DNA of 64,000 nucleotides from HXMU1420-13 sp965228545 (lineage in GTDB: Bacteria > Bacteroidota > Rhodothermia > Balneolales > Balneolaceae). The stretch covers positions 2,728,001-2,792,000 of the forward strand of contig OZ245822.1 of the NCBI GenBank assembly GCA_965228545.1, read 5' to 3'. A model generated the notes under the pieces. It was not told the DNA's origin, did no database searches, and saw nothing but the letters and a program-made list of their open reading frames with translations. Made by a program: the position numbers and the translations under genes. Below, in pieces: positions 15,607-24,512 of this stretch (the first letter of the stretch is position 1; each line of letters opens with the position of its first letter).

Positions 15607-16476
15607 ATGAAGAAGAAGATTCAATTAGTTCTGGGAAGTGGCGGAGCCCGTGGAATAGGGCATATCGCAGTAATTGATGAACTAGAGAAAACGGGTCATG
15701 AAATTGTAGAAATTGTTGGCTGTTCGATGGGCGCTGTAATTGGTGGAATTTATGCTGCTGGACAGCTAAAAGAATATAAAGATTGGCTATTTACGCTGGA
15801 TAGAAATCAAGTATTTGAACTCACCGATTTCACTTTTAAAAAAGAAGGATTTGTAAAAGGGGAAAAAATATTCGCAAAACACCGCGAAATGACCGGCGAT
15901 TTAAACATTCAAGATTTTAGCATTCCATTCACTGCCATAGCCACTGATGTACGATCAGGAAAAGAAGTGAAATTCAATAAAGGAGATTTATACAAAGCAC
16001 TTAGAGCCTCGGTGTCTATTCCCGGAGTTTTTGTACCAGTAGAGGATTCTAAACGATTGTTGGTAGATGGAGGAATCGTAAATCCATTGCCGCTAAACAT
16101 CATGAAAAAAAGAGAAGACGCCACGTTAATTGCGGTAGATTTAAATGCACTTGGTACTCCATTGATTGATGAAATCGTAAAAGATGAGGAAGAATCACAG
16201 AAATGGTATGAGCAGCTTATTCCGGATAACATCCTGCAAAAAACACAGATTCAGACTAAAAAAGGAGATTCACTTTCTGTTTTCGAATTAATGGAAAGTA
16301 CGTTTACATTAACTCAAGATCGATTAAAAGAGCTCATGATTCAGGTCTATCCACCCGATATTTTGGTGAATATTCCGCGTAGAACCTGTGGAACCTTCGA
16401 ATTTTGGAAAGCTGAGTATGTTTATAATTGTGGGGCAGAAGCTTTTCGTAAAGCGTTAGAAGAGTTAAAAAACTAA
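15607..16476 (+). CDS. Patatin-like phospholipase family protein
   Basis: Serine acyl hydrolase with the patatin catalytic set: oxyanion loop GSGGARGIGH, nucleophile elbow GCSMGA (GxSxG) and the DGG of the Ser-Asp dyad (LVDGGIVNPLP). The ATG at 15607 gives 289 residues starting MKKKIQLVLGSGGARG; a GTG at 15571, overlapping the previous stop, would add 12. No signal peptide, so it is cytoplasmic or membrane-associated. Coupled to the GDPD gene, it may help lipid turnover or remodelling. Confidence 0.9.
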   Translation: MKKKIQLVLGSGGARGIGHIAVIDELEKTGHEIVEIVGCSMGAVIGGIYAAGQLKEYKDWLFTLDRNQVFELTDFTFKKEGFVKGEKIFAKHREMTGDLNIQDFSIPFTAIATDVRSGKEVKFNKGDLYKALRASVSIPGVFVPVEDSKRLLVDGGIVNPLPLNIMKKREDATLIAVDLNALGTPLIDEIVKDEEESQKWYEQLIPDNILQKTQIQTKKGDSLSVFELMESTFTLTQDRLKELMIQVYPPDILVNIPRRTCGTFEFWKAEYVYNCGAEAFRKALEELKN

Positions 16477-16555
16477 CTCGTTGTAATTACAGACATAATT
16501 TGAGAATGACTCCATTTTAGATCATATTCTCGAGGTAAAATTAATGGAGTCATCA

Positions 16556-18049
16556 ATGAGTAAAGAGTTTATCCTAGCAATCGATCAAGGCACTACAAGT
16601 TCACGAGCTATTGTGTTCGATCATTCCGGCAACATCCAATCCGTTGCACAAAAAGAATTTAAACAGCACTTTCCACACGATGGATGGGTAGAACACGACC
16701 CAAGAGAAATTTGGAAAACACAAGCCGGTGTGGTGGCCGAAGCTATTTCTGCTGTTGGAGCGAATGGAAAAAATATTGCCGCTATTGGAATAACCAACCA
16801 ACGCGAAACCACCGTATTTTGGGATCGGGAAACCGGTAAACCAGTATATAATGCCATTGTTTGGCAAGATCGTAGAACCTCAGATTATTGCGATTCGCTT
16901 CGCGAGCAAGGCTGGACAGAAAAAGTAAAAGCGAAAACCGGACTTATTATCGATAGTTATTTTTCGGGCACAAAAGTTCGATGGATTCTCGAAAATGTGG
17001 ATGGAGCCCGAGAAAAAGCCGAGCAGGGTAAACTCGCTTTCGGTACCATTGATTCGTGGCTGGTATGGAATTTTACCGATGGCGAAAAGCATGTTACCGA
17101 TGTAACCAATGCTTCGCGTACTATGCTCTATAACATTCGTGAGGGAAAGTGGGATACAGAATTGCTGGATTTAATGAATATTCCGGAAAGTATGTTACCC
17201 GAAGTGAAAAGCTCCAGTGAGGTGTATGGACATACCAAAACCACAATTTTTGCACACGAAGTACCCATAGCCGGAATTGCAGGAGATCAACAAGCGGCCA
17301 TGTTTGGGCAGATGTGTTTAGATCCCGGAATGCTAAAAAATACCTATGGAACCGGATCATTTATCATGTTTAACACCGGTGAGGAAGCAATTCCATCTGA
17401 AAATAATTTATTAACCACCATTGGTTATGGAATTAACGGTAAAACTACGTACGCACTCGAAGGTAGTATTTTTATAGCCGGCGCAGTGGTGCAATGGTTG
17501 CGGGATGGATTGGGTATCATAAAATCATCCAGTGATATTGAAAAACTGGCTTTATCAGAAAAAGATAACGGAGGCGTGTATTTAGTGCCGGCCTTTGCTG
17601 GATTAGGAGCTCCACACTGGGATCAACGTGCCCGGGGATCAATGTTTGGATTAACTCGAGGTACAACTGCCGGTCATATCGCCCGTGCTGCTCTCGAAGG
17701 AATTGCTTACCAAGTAAAGGATGTACTTTCGGCGATGGAAGCCGATTCCGTAATCACCATCAAAGAACTCCGGGTTGATGGCGGCGCAACGGTTAACGAT
17801 ACCTTAATGCAATTTCAGTCTGATATTTTACAAATTCCGATTGTTCGACCAAAAGTTTTGGAAACCACGGCATTAGGTGCGGCATATCTGGCAGGATTAG
17901 CTGTCGGATTCTGGAAAGATACCAACGAAACCAGCCAACAATGGCAAGAAGACACTCGCTTTGAACCGAAGATGAGCGAAGACCAAGCAAAAGCTTTGTT
18001 ACACAAATGGAATAAAGCCGTTGAAAAAAGCAAAGGTTGGATTGAGTGA
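16556..18049 (+). CDS. glpK: Glycerol kinase (EC 2.7.1.30)
   Basis: FGGY-family kinase that makes glycerol 3-phosphate from glycerol and ATP. The start MSKEFILAIDQGTTSSRAIVFD at 16556 begins the conserved ATP-binding loop; an in-frame ATG at 16544 would add four residues. Further motifs include WQDRRTSDYCDSLR, DVTNASRTMLYNI, GDQQAAMFGQ and LRVDGGATVND, all standard. At 497 residues it is full length. GlpD and glpF follow on the same strand, forming a glycerol utilisation cluster separated from glpK by an inverted-repeat element. Confidence 0.98.
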   Translation: MSKEFILAIDQGTTSSRAIVFDHSGNIQSVAQKEFKQHFPHDGWVEHDPREIWKTQAGVVAEAISAVGANGKNIAAIGITNQRETTVFWDRETGKPVYNAIVWQDRRTSDYCDSLREQGWTEKVKAKTGLIIDSYFSGTKVRWILENVDGAREKAEQGKLAFGTIDSWLVWNFTDGEKHVTDVTNASRTMLYNIREGKWDTELLDLMNIPESMLPEVKSSSEVYGHTKTTIFAHEVPIAGIAGDQQAAMFGQMCLDPGMLKNTYGTGSFIMFNTGEEAIPSENNLLTTIGYGINGKTTYALEGSIFIAGAVVQWLRDGLGIIKSSSDIEKLALSEKDNGGVYLVPAFAGLGAPHWDQRARGSMFGLTRGTTAGHIARAALEGIAYQVKDVLSAMEADSVITIKELRVDGGATVNDTLMQFQSDILQIPIVRPKVLETTALGAAYLAGLAVGFWKDTNETSQQWQEDTRFEPKMSEDQAKALLHKWNKAVEKSKGWIE

Positions 18050-18055
18050 TTTTTG

Positions 18056-18211
18056 ACCCCATCTGTCTCCCCCTTGCTAAAGGGAAGGACTTTGTGGATA
18101 GATTGGGAGTTAAAGATAGAATTTAGGTTTATGATAGAAGGTGGCACTTTTAGATTGTTTCGAATTATAACAACGAGTCCTCCTCCTAATGTAGGAGGAG
18201 ACAGAGGAGGT
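18056..18211. repeat. Short inverted-repeat (MITE-like) element in the glp cluster
   Basis: The two ends are imperfect inverted copies: CCATCTGTCTCCCCCTTG at about 18058-18075 and the complement of GGAGGAGACAGAGGAGG near 18194-18210. Each end also holds a smaller hairpin (CCCTTGCTAAAGGG; CCTCCTCCTAATGTAGGAGGAG). The middle 85 bp is AT-rich and non-coding. This is typical of a non-autonomous repeated element or composite REP unit. Copy number cannot be judged from one window. Confidence 0.6.
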
Positions 18212-18309
18212 CGGAAAGTGAGGAAGTTTACGAATGATGAAAATTCTTAAATATCAAACTACGATCAACACTAACTACGGAACGACATCGAGTTTAAAAC
18301 AGCCAAACC

Positions 18310-19872
18310 ATGAATAGAACTACTTATTTACAAACACTAAAAGAGAAAGATGAATACTGGGATGTAGTAATTATTGGTGGAGGTGCTACCGGATTAGGTT
18401 GTGCTGTTGACGCAGCTTCGCGGGGTTATTCAACCGTGTTGTTAGACATGCATGACTTTGCTAAAGGAACATCAAGCCGGAGCACAAAACTTGTACATGG
18501 TGGGGTTCGCTATCTACAGCAAGGGGATGTTTCGTTGGTGATAGAAGCGTTGAAAGAACGAGGATTGCTTATTCAGAATGCCCCTCATTTAGTGAGTCAC
18601 CAATCTTTTATTGTGCCAAGCTATAAGTGGTGGAGCGGGCCATTTTACGGGGTTGGCATGAAAGTGTACGATGTATTAGCGGGTAAGCTGAACATCAAAA
18701 AATCAAAAAGTCTTTCGGAGAAGGAAACGTTAGAGAAAATTCCCACGCTGGAAACGGATGGCTTGCTTGGTGGCACAATGTACTATGATGGACAATTTGA
18801 TGATGCGCGCCTGGCGTTAAATCTTGCTCAAACAGCTGCAGATCATGGAGCATTGCCTATCAATTATATGAAAGTGACCAATCTGTTGAAAAACACTTCA
18901 GGCTTAGTAACCGGAGTTGAAGCAATGGATATGATCGATGGGGAAAAGTTAAACATCAATGCACGTGTTGTGATAAATGCGACTGGGATTTTTACCGATT
19001 CCATTATGAAAATGGATGACGAGGAGCATAACAATATCATACAATGCGCTCAGGGGATTCACTTAGTATTGGATAAAGAATTTCTCCCCGGCGATGCAGC
19101 TATTATGGTACCACATACCGATGACGGGCGCGTTCTTTTTGCCGTTCCTTGGCATGGAAAAGCATTAGTTGGTACTACCGATACCCCGATTGATAAACCT
19201 GATTTAGAGCCTCGTGCCTTAGAAGAGGAAATTGAATTTGTGCTACGTCATGCGGCTAGGTATTTATCAAAAGATCCAACCAGAGAGGATGTGAAAAGTG
19301 TATTCGCCGGATTACGTCCATTGGTAAAACCTGATGAGTCTAAATCTACAGCTCAAATTTCACGAAGTCACCATCTGCAAGTGAATGAATCTGGATTGGT
19401 TACCATAACCGGCGGAAAATGGACTACCTATCGCAAAATGGCCGAGGATACCATCGATCAGGCGGTATTGGTTGCAGGTTTGCAGGAAACGCCATGTGTT
19501 ACGGAAAATCTACGAATTCACGGTTGGCTTAAAAATGTTGATATGAATAATCATCTGCATGTGTATGGATCAGATCGTGTGGGAGTTGATCGATTAATAA
19601 AAGAAGAGCCGGAACTGGGTGAACGTATCCATCCTAATTTACCCTACTTGAAAGCCGAAATCGTTTGGGCCATAAATAACGAAATGGCCATAACTATTGA
19701 TGATATTTTATCGCGAAGAACCCGAATGTTATTACTAGATGCTCAAGCTGCCTTAGATTCAGCTGAACTAGTAGCTCAGTATCTCGCGCGGGAATTAGGC
19801 AAAGATCAGGCGTGGATTGATCAGGAAGTCTCAGAATTTAAAGCACTCGCTAAAGAGTATACACTAACTTAA
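18310..19872 (+). CDS. glpD: Aerobic glycerol-3-phosphate dehydrogenase (EC 1.1.5.3)
   Basis: Membrane-associated FAD enzyme that oxidises glycerol 3-phosphate to dihydroxyacetone phosphate and feeds electrons to quinone. The 520 residues begin with an FAD-binding Rossmann loop (VVIIGGGATGLGCAVDAASRG), followed by SSRSTKLVHGGVRYLQ. VGTTDTPID and FAGLRPLVKP come later and a C-terminal DAO_C domain ends the protein. All are characteristic of GlpD. It is followed 9 bp later by the glycerol facilitator gene. Confidence 0.97.
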   Translation: MNRTTYLQTLKEKDEYWDVVIIGGGATGLGCAVDAASRGYSTVLLDMHDFAKGTSSRSTKLVHGGVRYLQQGDVSLVIEALKERGLLIQNAPHLVSHQSFIVPSYKWWSGPFYGVGMKVYDVLAGKLNIKKSKSLSEKETLEKIPTLETDGLLGGTMYYDGQFDDARLALNLAQTAADHGALPINYMKVTNLLKNTSGLVTGVEAMDMIDGEKLNINARVVINATGIFTDSIMKMDDEEHNNIIQCAQGIHLVLDKEFLPGDAAIMVPHTDDGRVLFAVPWHGKALVGTTDTPIDKPDLEPRALEEEIEFVLRHAARYLSKDPTREDVKSVFAGLRPLVKPDESKSTAQISRSHHLQVNESGLVTITGGKWTTYRKMAEDTIDQAVLVAGLQETPCVTENLRIHGWLKNVDMNNHLHVYGSDRVGVDRLIKEEPELGERIHPNLPYLKAEIVWAINNEMAITIDDILSRRTRMLLLDAQAALDSAELVAQYLARELGKDQAWIDQEVSEFKALAKEYTLT

Positions 19873-19881
19873 CAGAATAAA

Positions 19882-20592
19882 ATGGAAGCATATTTAGGTG
19901 AAATATTAGGCACATTCTTACTCATTTTTTTAGGAAATGGCGTGGTAGCCAACGTGGTATTAAAAGATACAAAAGGCAATGGTGCCGGATGGGTAGTTAT
20001 AACCTTAGCCTGGGGTTTTTCGGTATTTGTTGCCGTATTTGTTGTTGCCGGAATTAGTGGTGCGCACATTAATCCTGCGGTAACCATTGGGTTGGCGCTG
20101 GCAGGAAAATTCTCATGGGATTTGGTACTTGGCTACATCTTAGCACAAATGCTTGGTGCCATTTTAGGTGGTGCTTTTGTTTGGCTGCATTATAAAGATC
20201 ATTATGATATGACTGAAGAAGCGGATCTAAAACTTGCCACTTTTAGTACTGCGCCGGCCATTCGAAACACCATTTCGAATTTGATTTCGGAAGCGCTCGG
20301 TACTTTCGTGTTGGTTTTAGGAGTGTTGTATATGGCAGCACCCGAAGTGGGATTAGGAGCATTAGACGCACTTCCTGTAGCCTTACTTGTTGTGGTTATT
20401 GGGATGTCGTTAGGCGGCACAACCGGGTACGCGATAAATCCTGCGCGTGATTTAGGTCCGCGTATTGCACACTTTTTATTACCCATTAAAGGGAAAGGGA
20501 GCAGCGATTGGTCGTACAGTTGGATTCCCGTTGTTGGTCCAATTATCGGCGGAGCCTTAGCAGCCTTATTATTTCTTCAACTACCTTTTTGA
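19882..20592 (+). CDS. glpF: Glycerol uptake facilitator (MIP family)
   Basis: A 236-residue channel with six predicted membrane helices and two NPA half-helices: GAHINPAVTIG and GYAINPARDLGPR. The Asp after the second NPAR is the mark of glycerol facilitators as opposed to water-only aquaporins. It moves glycerol across the inner membrane for GlpK. The gene is 9 bp after glpD, and a small anchored protein follows 9 bp later. Confidence 0.95.
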   Translation: MEAYLGEILGTFLLIFLGNGVVANVVLKDTKGNGAGWVVITLAWGFSVFVAVFVVAGISGAHINPAVTIGLALAGKFSWDLVLGYILAQMLGAILGGAFVWLHYKDHYDMTEEADLKLATFSTAPAIRNTISNLISEALGTFVLVLGVLYMAAPEVGLGALDALPVALLVVVIGMSLGGTTGYAINPARDLGPRIAHFLLPIKGKGSSDWSYSWIPVVGPIIGGALAALLFLQLPF

Positions 20593-20601
20593 TGTGTTGA
20601 C

Positions 20602-21174
20602 ATGAGACGCAGACAACAACGAGCATGGCCATTTTTGGTAGCTGAATTTCTGGTAGTTTTCATAAGTGTTTCGGGTGCTTTCTATTTAGATACAGTAAAA
20701 GAAGATCGAAAGCTTAAGGAAAACCAAATAAGATACTACGAAACCTTTCTGATGAATTTGGAAGTAGGTTCAGCCAAAATTGCTCGTTTACAAACCCAAA
20801 TTGATACGTTAATTGTACAAGCCACAACTGGCGAGGATTTTGAAATCCGAGTTCGTCGGAATTTGAATTTTGTGAACAATCAACTGATTATCAGGGCAGG
20901 ATTTGAAGAGCAAAACTTCTCGGTAATTACTCCGCAGTATTTTAGAAATCTTGATGAAGGTTCAAATTTAATAACAAGAGTACAACGCCGGTTAAACACA
21001 CTCGAACTGCGCACACAAGAATATGTATTTTCCAATCAGATAAGCCGGGAAGCATTCAAGAGTTGGTATATAAACGAATTACAGGCCATATCGAACTTAC
21101 TTAAAGCATTGGATCAGGCTGTAAATCAAGGAGCTATTCCTGCTACCCAAAATTTGCTAGAAGAATTGAAATAA
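20602..21174 (+). CDS. Hypothetical single-pass membrane protein
   Basis: A 190-residue protein with a basic N terminus (MRRRQQRAW), one membrane segment (about 10-27, PFLVAEFLVVFISVSGAFYL) and a helical, probably coiled, periplasmic part. The layout resembles the DUF6090-type proteins of Bacteroidota, but the match is weak. It is the last gene of the glp cluster by spacing (9 bp after glpF). No catalytic motif is visible. Confidence 0.7.
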   Translation: MRRRQQRAWPFLVAEFLVVFISVSGAFYLDTVKEDRKLKENQIRYYETFLMNLEVGSAKIARLQTQIDTLIVQATTGEDFEIRVRRNLNFVNNQLIIRAGFEEQNFSVITPQYFRNLDEGSNLITRVQRRLNTLELRTQEYVFSNQISREAFKSWYINELQAISNLLKALDQAVNQGAIPATQNLLEELK

Positions 21175-21197
21175 AAAAGCCCTCGATGTGAGGGCTT
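21173..21197 (-). terminator. Intrinsic terminator after adk
   Basis: AAGCCCTC and GAGGGCTT enclose a 5-base loop. On the minus strand the stem is followed by a T-run (AAAAAA on the plus strand at 21173-21178), so it ends the adk transcript. It may also block read-through from the plus-strand gene that stops at 21174. Confidence 0.88.
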
Positions 21198-21207
21198 AGA
21201 AAGTGTG

Positions 21208-21762
21208 TTATGAAAGAGCCGCTTTTATGCGGTTAAAGATGTCGTTAACATCACCGGTGCCTTCTATAATTTTTGCCTGACCGCGATTCGCATAATGTGC
21301 CAATACCGGAGAAGTTTCTTTCTGATACACTTTTAAACGATTCTTAAGACTTTCTTCGGTATCATCGCTTCTACCTTCCCCTCTGGAAAGCACTCGGCGA
21401 ATGAGTTCTTCTTCGGGTACGGTTAGTGCAATTACTTGAGCATCTCCGGTACCGTGCTTTTCAAGTATTTTATCGAGCGATTCGGCTTGAAAAACCGTTC
21501 GAGGAAAACCATCAAAAATACAGCCATTTGCATAGATGTCGTCTTCGAGGGCCTCCGCAACTATATCCACTACTACCTGATCAGGAACGAGTTCACCCGC
21601 ATCGATGAATGATTTTGCTTTTAAGCCAACGGGAGTTTCGTTTTTAATAGCAGCCCTGAAAATATTTCCGGTAGAAAGGTGAGGGAGTTTGTATTCCTCA
21701 ACCAATTTGGCGGCTTGTGTACCTTTTCCGGCGCCGGGAGGACCGAATAGTATAATATTCAT
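21208..21762 (-). CDS. adk: Adenylate kinase (EC 2.7.4.3)
   Basis: Interconverts ATP and AMP with two ADP. The 184 residues start MNIILFGPPGAGKGTQAAKL with the P-loop, and HLSTGNIFRAAI and IFDGFPRTVFQAE are the AMP-binding and catalytic motifs. The lid is the short form (GRSDDTEESLKNRL) without zinc cysteines, so the enzyme is the short, zinc-free type. It lies 100 bp after rplS on the same strand and is followed by a clear terminator. Confidence 0.97.
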   Translation of the reverse strand: MNIILFGPPGAGKGTQAAKLVEEYKLPHLSTGNIFRAAIKNETPVGLKAKSFIDAGELVPDQVVVDIVAEALEDDIYANGCIFDGFPRTVFQAESLDKILEKHGTGDAQVIALTVPEEELIRRVLSRGEGRSDDTEESLKNRLKVYQKETSPVLAHYANRGQAKIIEGTGDVNDIFNRIKAALS

Positions 21763-21865
21763 GGTAAAATTTCTTGGTAAGTAAGTGTGAGGGAGTAAAA
21801 TGCAAGTAGCCCAAAACCTGATTAAAGGTTTTGAGCTGATCTAACATTCTGATGTAATCGTAAGA

Positions 21866-22225
21866 TTACTTCTTCTTGCCTTTGGTATCGCGCTCTTGAA
21901 TACGAGCAGCTTTACCGCGCAATTCACGTAAGTAGAATAATTTAGCACGACGCACTTTACCACGACGTTTAACTTCTACTTGTGCAATAAAAGGGGAATT
22001 GAACGGGAAAATACGCTCAACACCAATGTTACCACTCATTTTACGTACAGTAAATGTGCGGTTAGGGCCACTGCCACGCATGGCAATAACAACCCCTTGA
22101 TATTGCTGAATTCTTTCCTTTTCACCTTCCTTTACCCGATAGTGAATATTCACTGTATCGCCGGCGATGAATTCAGGTAGGCCTTCACCTACGAGCGATT
22201 GTTCAACTAATTTTAGCTTATCCAT
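21866..22225 (-). CDS. rplS: 50S ribosomal protein L19
   Basis: The 119-residue protein carries the L19 signature: FIAGDTVNIHYRVKEGEKERIQQYQGVVIA followed by GPNRTFTVRKMSGNIGVERIFP and a basic tail. L19 sits at the subunit interface near the peptidyl transferase side of the 50S particle. It is the fourth gene of the classic rpsP-rimM-trmD-rplS operon. A hairpin without a good T-run lies downstream at 21813-21832. Confidence 0.98.
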   Translation of the reverse strand: MDKLKLVEQSLVGEGLPEFIAGDTVNIHYRVKEGEKERIQQYQGVVIAMRGSGPNRTFTVRKMSGNIGVERIFPFNSPFIAQVEVKRRGKVRRAKLFYLRELRGKAARIQERDTKGKKK

Positions 22226-22265
22226 GGTTCTTATTGTTTAATCCCGCCCATGCAGGATTGATATG

Positions 22266-22958
22266 TTAATATTCTTTCTTAATCTGATTAAATAAATCCG
22301 GTCGTCGTTCTTTTGTTTTCTTAAGAGATTGCTTTTGTTGCCAGGCTTCAATTTTTTTGAAATTACCCGAGCGTAATACTTCCGGCACATCCATTCCTTT
22401 AAAACTGGCTGGCCTCGTATACACAGGCGCTTCCAACATTCCGTCTTGAAAGGAATCTTTGAGTGCACTTTCAGCATCGCCAATGGCCCCGGGTAGTAAA
22501 CGCACAATAGCATCGGTAATAACCATTGCGGGTAACTCACCACCTGAAAGCACTACATCACCAATTGAATATTCTTTAGTGATTAATGCATCTCTTACTC
22601 GCTGATCCACTCCTTTATAATGCCCACAAAGGATTATGAGATTTGTTTTTAACGAAAGCTCATTAGCATCACCCTGATCAAACACTTTGCCATCTGCAGC
22701 TGTAAAAATGAGTTCATCATACTCTCTTTGAGATGTTAGATGCTCGATACAACTAAAAATGGGTTGTGGAGTTAACACCATTCCGGCATCTCCGCCATAG
22801 GGGTAATCATCCACTTTTTTGTGCTTGTTTTCGGTGTAGTCTCTTAAATCATGAATATGAATTTCCACTAAGTTATTATCACGTGCACGTTGTACAATGC
22901 TGTGGTTGAGTGGGCCTTCAAGCAATGCCGGAACTGAGGAAATAATGTCTATTCGCAT
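22266..22958 (-). CDS. trmD: tRNA (guanine-37-N1)-methyltransferase (EC 2.1.1.228)
   Basis: SPOUT-class methyltransferase that makes m1G37 in tRNAs and prevents frameshifting. The 230 residues begin MRIDIISSVPALLEGPLNHS, a slight variant of the usual FP-EGP start. The trefoil-knot SAM site is present as LSGGELPAMVITDAIVRLLPG, along with YKGVDQRVRDALITKEYSIGD. It lies 4 bp after rimM and 40 bp before rplS. Confidence 0.97.
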   Translation of the reverse strand: MRIDIISSVPALLEGPLNHSIVQRARDNNLVEIHIHDLRDYTENKHKKVDDYPYGGDAGMVLTPQPIFSCIEHLTSQREYDELIFTAADGKVFDQGDANELSLKTNLIILCGHYKGVDQRVRDALITKEYSIGDVVLSGGELPAMVITDAIVRLLPGAIGDAESALKDSFQDGMLEAPVYTRPASFKGMDVPEVLRSGNFKKIEAWQQKQSLKKTKERRPDLFNQIKKEY

Positions 22959-22962
22959 GATG

Positions 22963-23502
22963 TTAATCCTCCAGCAAGTCTAAGTTTCTACACCGTATCG
23001 TAGTTAATGCTTCATCGATCGATTCCACAAATTGATCAACCACCGGAATCATTAACGAGCCTGAAGTAGTAGCCACAACAATAACTATTTGTGCTCCATT
23101 ATCCAGTTCATCTATAACTAAACCTTTTGATTGATTATTTGAGTCAATGACTTCGAAATCAATGTAGCTTGCTTCTGCCTCGAGGGAGAGTTGTAATTGC
23201 TCAGCGATATTATGTTCAACATAAATCGTCTTACCTCGAAGGGCTTCGGCAGCACTACGATCAGCGATATGGTCAAAATGTACAAAGAACGAAAAACGGC
23301 CATCCGCACCTTCACTTCTCACATGAGAAACTCGACACGGATAGTAATCTCCACGGTTGTTTTGCAAATACACCAAATCAAGTTTCGTGAACTCTTCGGG
23401 AGCTATCGCTTCTGTCTGAATCTTCAGCTCGCCTTTAAGTCCGTGCGAACGGGCAATAAACCCGATCGAGGAAAAAGGTGATGTACCGGCACCTGCAACC
23501 AT
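22963..23502 (-). CDS. rimM: Ribosome maturation factor RimM
   Basis: A 179-residue protein that binds S19 and helps 30S assembly. The N-terminal domain has the family start GFIARSHGLKGELKIQTE, and a PRC-barrel domain follows with YIDFEVIDSNNQSKGLVIDE and GSLMIPVVDQFVESID. It is placed between rpsP (15-bp gap) and trmD (4-bp gap) as in most bacteria. The initiating codon at 23502 fits the short spacing after rpsP; MVAGAG is a slightly long leader. Confidence 0.95.
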   Translation of the reverse strand: MVAGAGTSPFSSIGFIARSHGLKGELKIQTEAIAPEEFTKLDLVYLQNNRGDYYPCRVSHVRSEGADGRFSFFVHFDHIADRSAAEALRGKTIYVEHNIAEQLQLSLEAEASYIDFEVIDSNNQSKGLVIDELDNGAQIVIVVATTSGSLMIPVVDQFVESIDEALTTIRCRNLDLLED

Positions 23503-23517
23503 AGGAGCCTTAATTTT

Positions 23518-24318
23518 TTAGTCTGCTTTTTTGGCTTCCCAGGCTGCAAGCACAGTTTTGCGCTCTTCAGCATCGGTAACAAATCCTTCTAGATCAGCAA
23601 GATCGGTATTGGAAATGTGATCAGCAGCTTCTTTTGCAGTCATATCTACAGAAGTTTTAGCCACTTCTTCTACTTTAGCTTCCTCAGCAGGCTTTTCAGC
23701 AACTTCTTCTTCTTTAGTTTCTTCAGCAGAGGCTTCTTCTACAGGTGCTTCTTCTTCAGTAGTTTCCTCTTCCGCGGTAGTTTCTTCTACTACTTCTTCG
23801 GCAGCAGGCGCTTCTTCAGTTACTTCTTCTGCAACTTCTGCTTCTACTTCTTCCACTTCGGCTGCATCTTCTTGTTCTGATGCAATTTCGGCAGCGGCTG
23901 TGGCAACTTTTGTCTCAACCTGCTTTTTGAATTCTTTTTCCTCTGCAGCTAAAGCAGCTTTAACCTGATCGCGGCGAGTTACTTCGTCACCTTTCTTAGA
24001 ATCGCGGTAAGCTTTCCACTCTTCCATTGCAGCTTCGATTTCTTCGTCGCTTTTGCCCCACATTTTTAGGTGTCTCTTGTATAGTACACCTTCGGTGCGT
24101 AGTATTTTACGAACAGAGTCGGTTGGCTGTGCGCCGGTATCTAACCAATACATGATACGATCTTCGTTCAGTATGGTCTCTTTCTTTTCGGTAACGCCAT
24201 CAAATCGTCCAACTTGCTCAATAATACGGCCATCACGTGGCGAACGGCTATCGGCAACTACGATATGATAAATAGGACGACGAATACGCCCTTTACGTTG
24301 AAGTCTGATTTTAATCAA
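23518..24318 (-). CDS. rpsP: 30S ribosomal protein S16 with a long acidic C-terminal extension
   Basis: The first 80-90 residues are ordinary S16: MIKIRLQRKGRIRRPIYHIV, ADSRSPRDGRIIEQVGRFD and the LDTGAQPTDSVRKIL motif. They are followed by about 175 extra residues: a helical segment, then Glu/Ala/Val low-complexity repeats (EEVAEE, EEAPAEEV), then a short folded-looking end (AADHISNTDLADLEGFV...). Typical S16 is about 80-90 residues; Bacteroidota forms are often extended but rarely this much. Translation begins at TTG (24318) because a stop lies just upstream in frame, which is unusual for a ribosomal protein. Confidence 0.92.
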   Translation of the reverse strand: MIKIRLQRKGRIRRPIYHIVVADSRSPRDGRIIEQVGRFDGVTEKKETILNEDRIMYWLDTGAQPTDSVRKILRTEGVLYKRHLKMWGKSDEEIEAAMEEWKAYRDSKKGDEVTRRDQVKAALAAEEKEFKKQVETKVATAAAEIASEQEDAAEVEEVEAEVAEEVTEEAPAAEEVVEETTAEEETTEEEAPVEEASAEETKEEEVAEKPAEEAKVEEVAKTSVDMTAKEAADHISNTDLADLEGFVTDAEERKTVLAAWEAKKAD

Positions 24319-24380
24319 TGGTTATCTCCAGTGAGTTATGTTGTTATCTAGTCTATTCTTTGTGAGTGTAGCTAGCTATT

Positions 24381-24469
24381 TGTCATTTCGAATCCTGCGA
24401 ATGCGGGATGAGAAATCTGTTCTCACTTCTAGTGCTTTTACAGAGGTCTCGTTTTCACTCGACATGACA
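24381..24469. repeat. Interspersed palindromic repeat (TGTCAT...ATGACA)
   Basis: Outer ends TGTCAT and ATGACA frame two small hairpins (ATCCTGCGAATGCGGGAT; GTCTCGTTTTCACTCGAC region). The pattern TGTCATTTCGA...GAGAAATCT is a common intergenic repeat in Bacteroidota genomes. It lies between rpsP and ffh and encodes nothing. Confidence 0.65.
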
Positions 24470-24512
24470 TCCCAATTAAGGGAGTCAGGCTACGCTCTCA
24501 GTATGTCAATTT

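Noticed and set aside
21813..21832. AAAACCT/AGGTTTT hairpin after rplS
   Set aside because: Stem is weak and AT-rich with no T-run past it; not called as a terminator.
23617..23880. Open frame rich in Phe/Ser on the strand opposite rpsP
   Set aside because: It is the antisense of the Glu/Ala-rich GAA/GCA repeats of S16; composition is explained by that.
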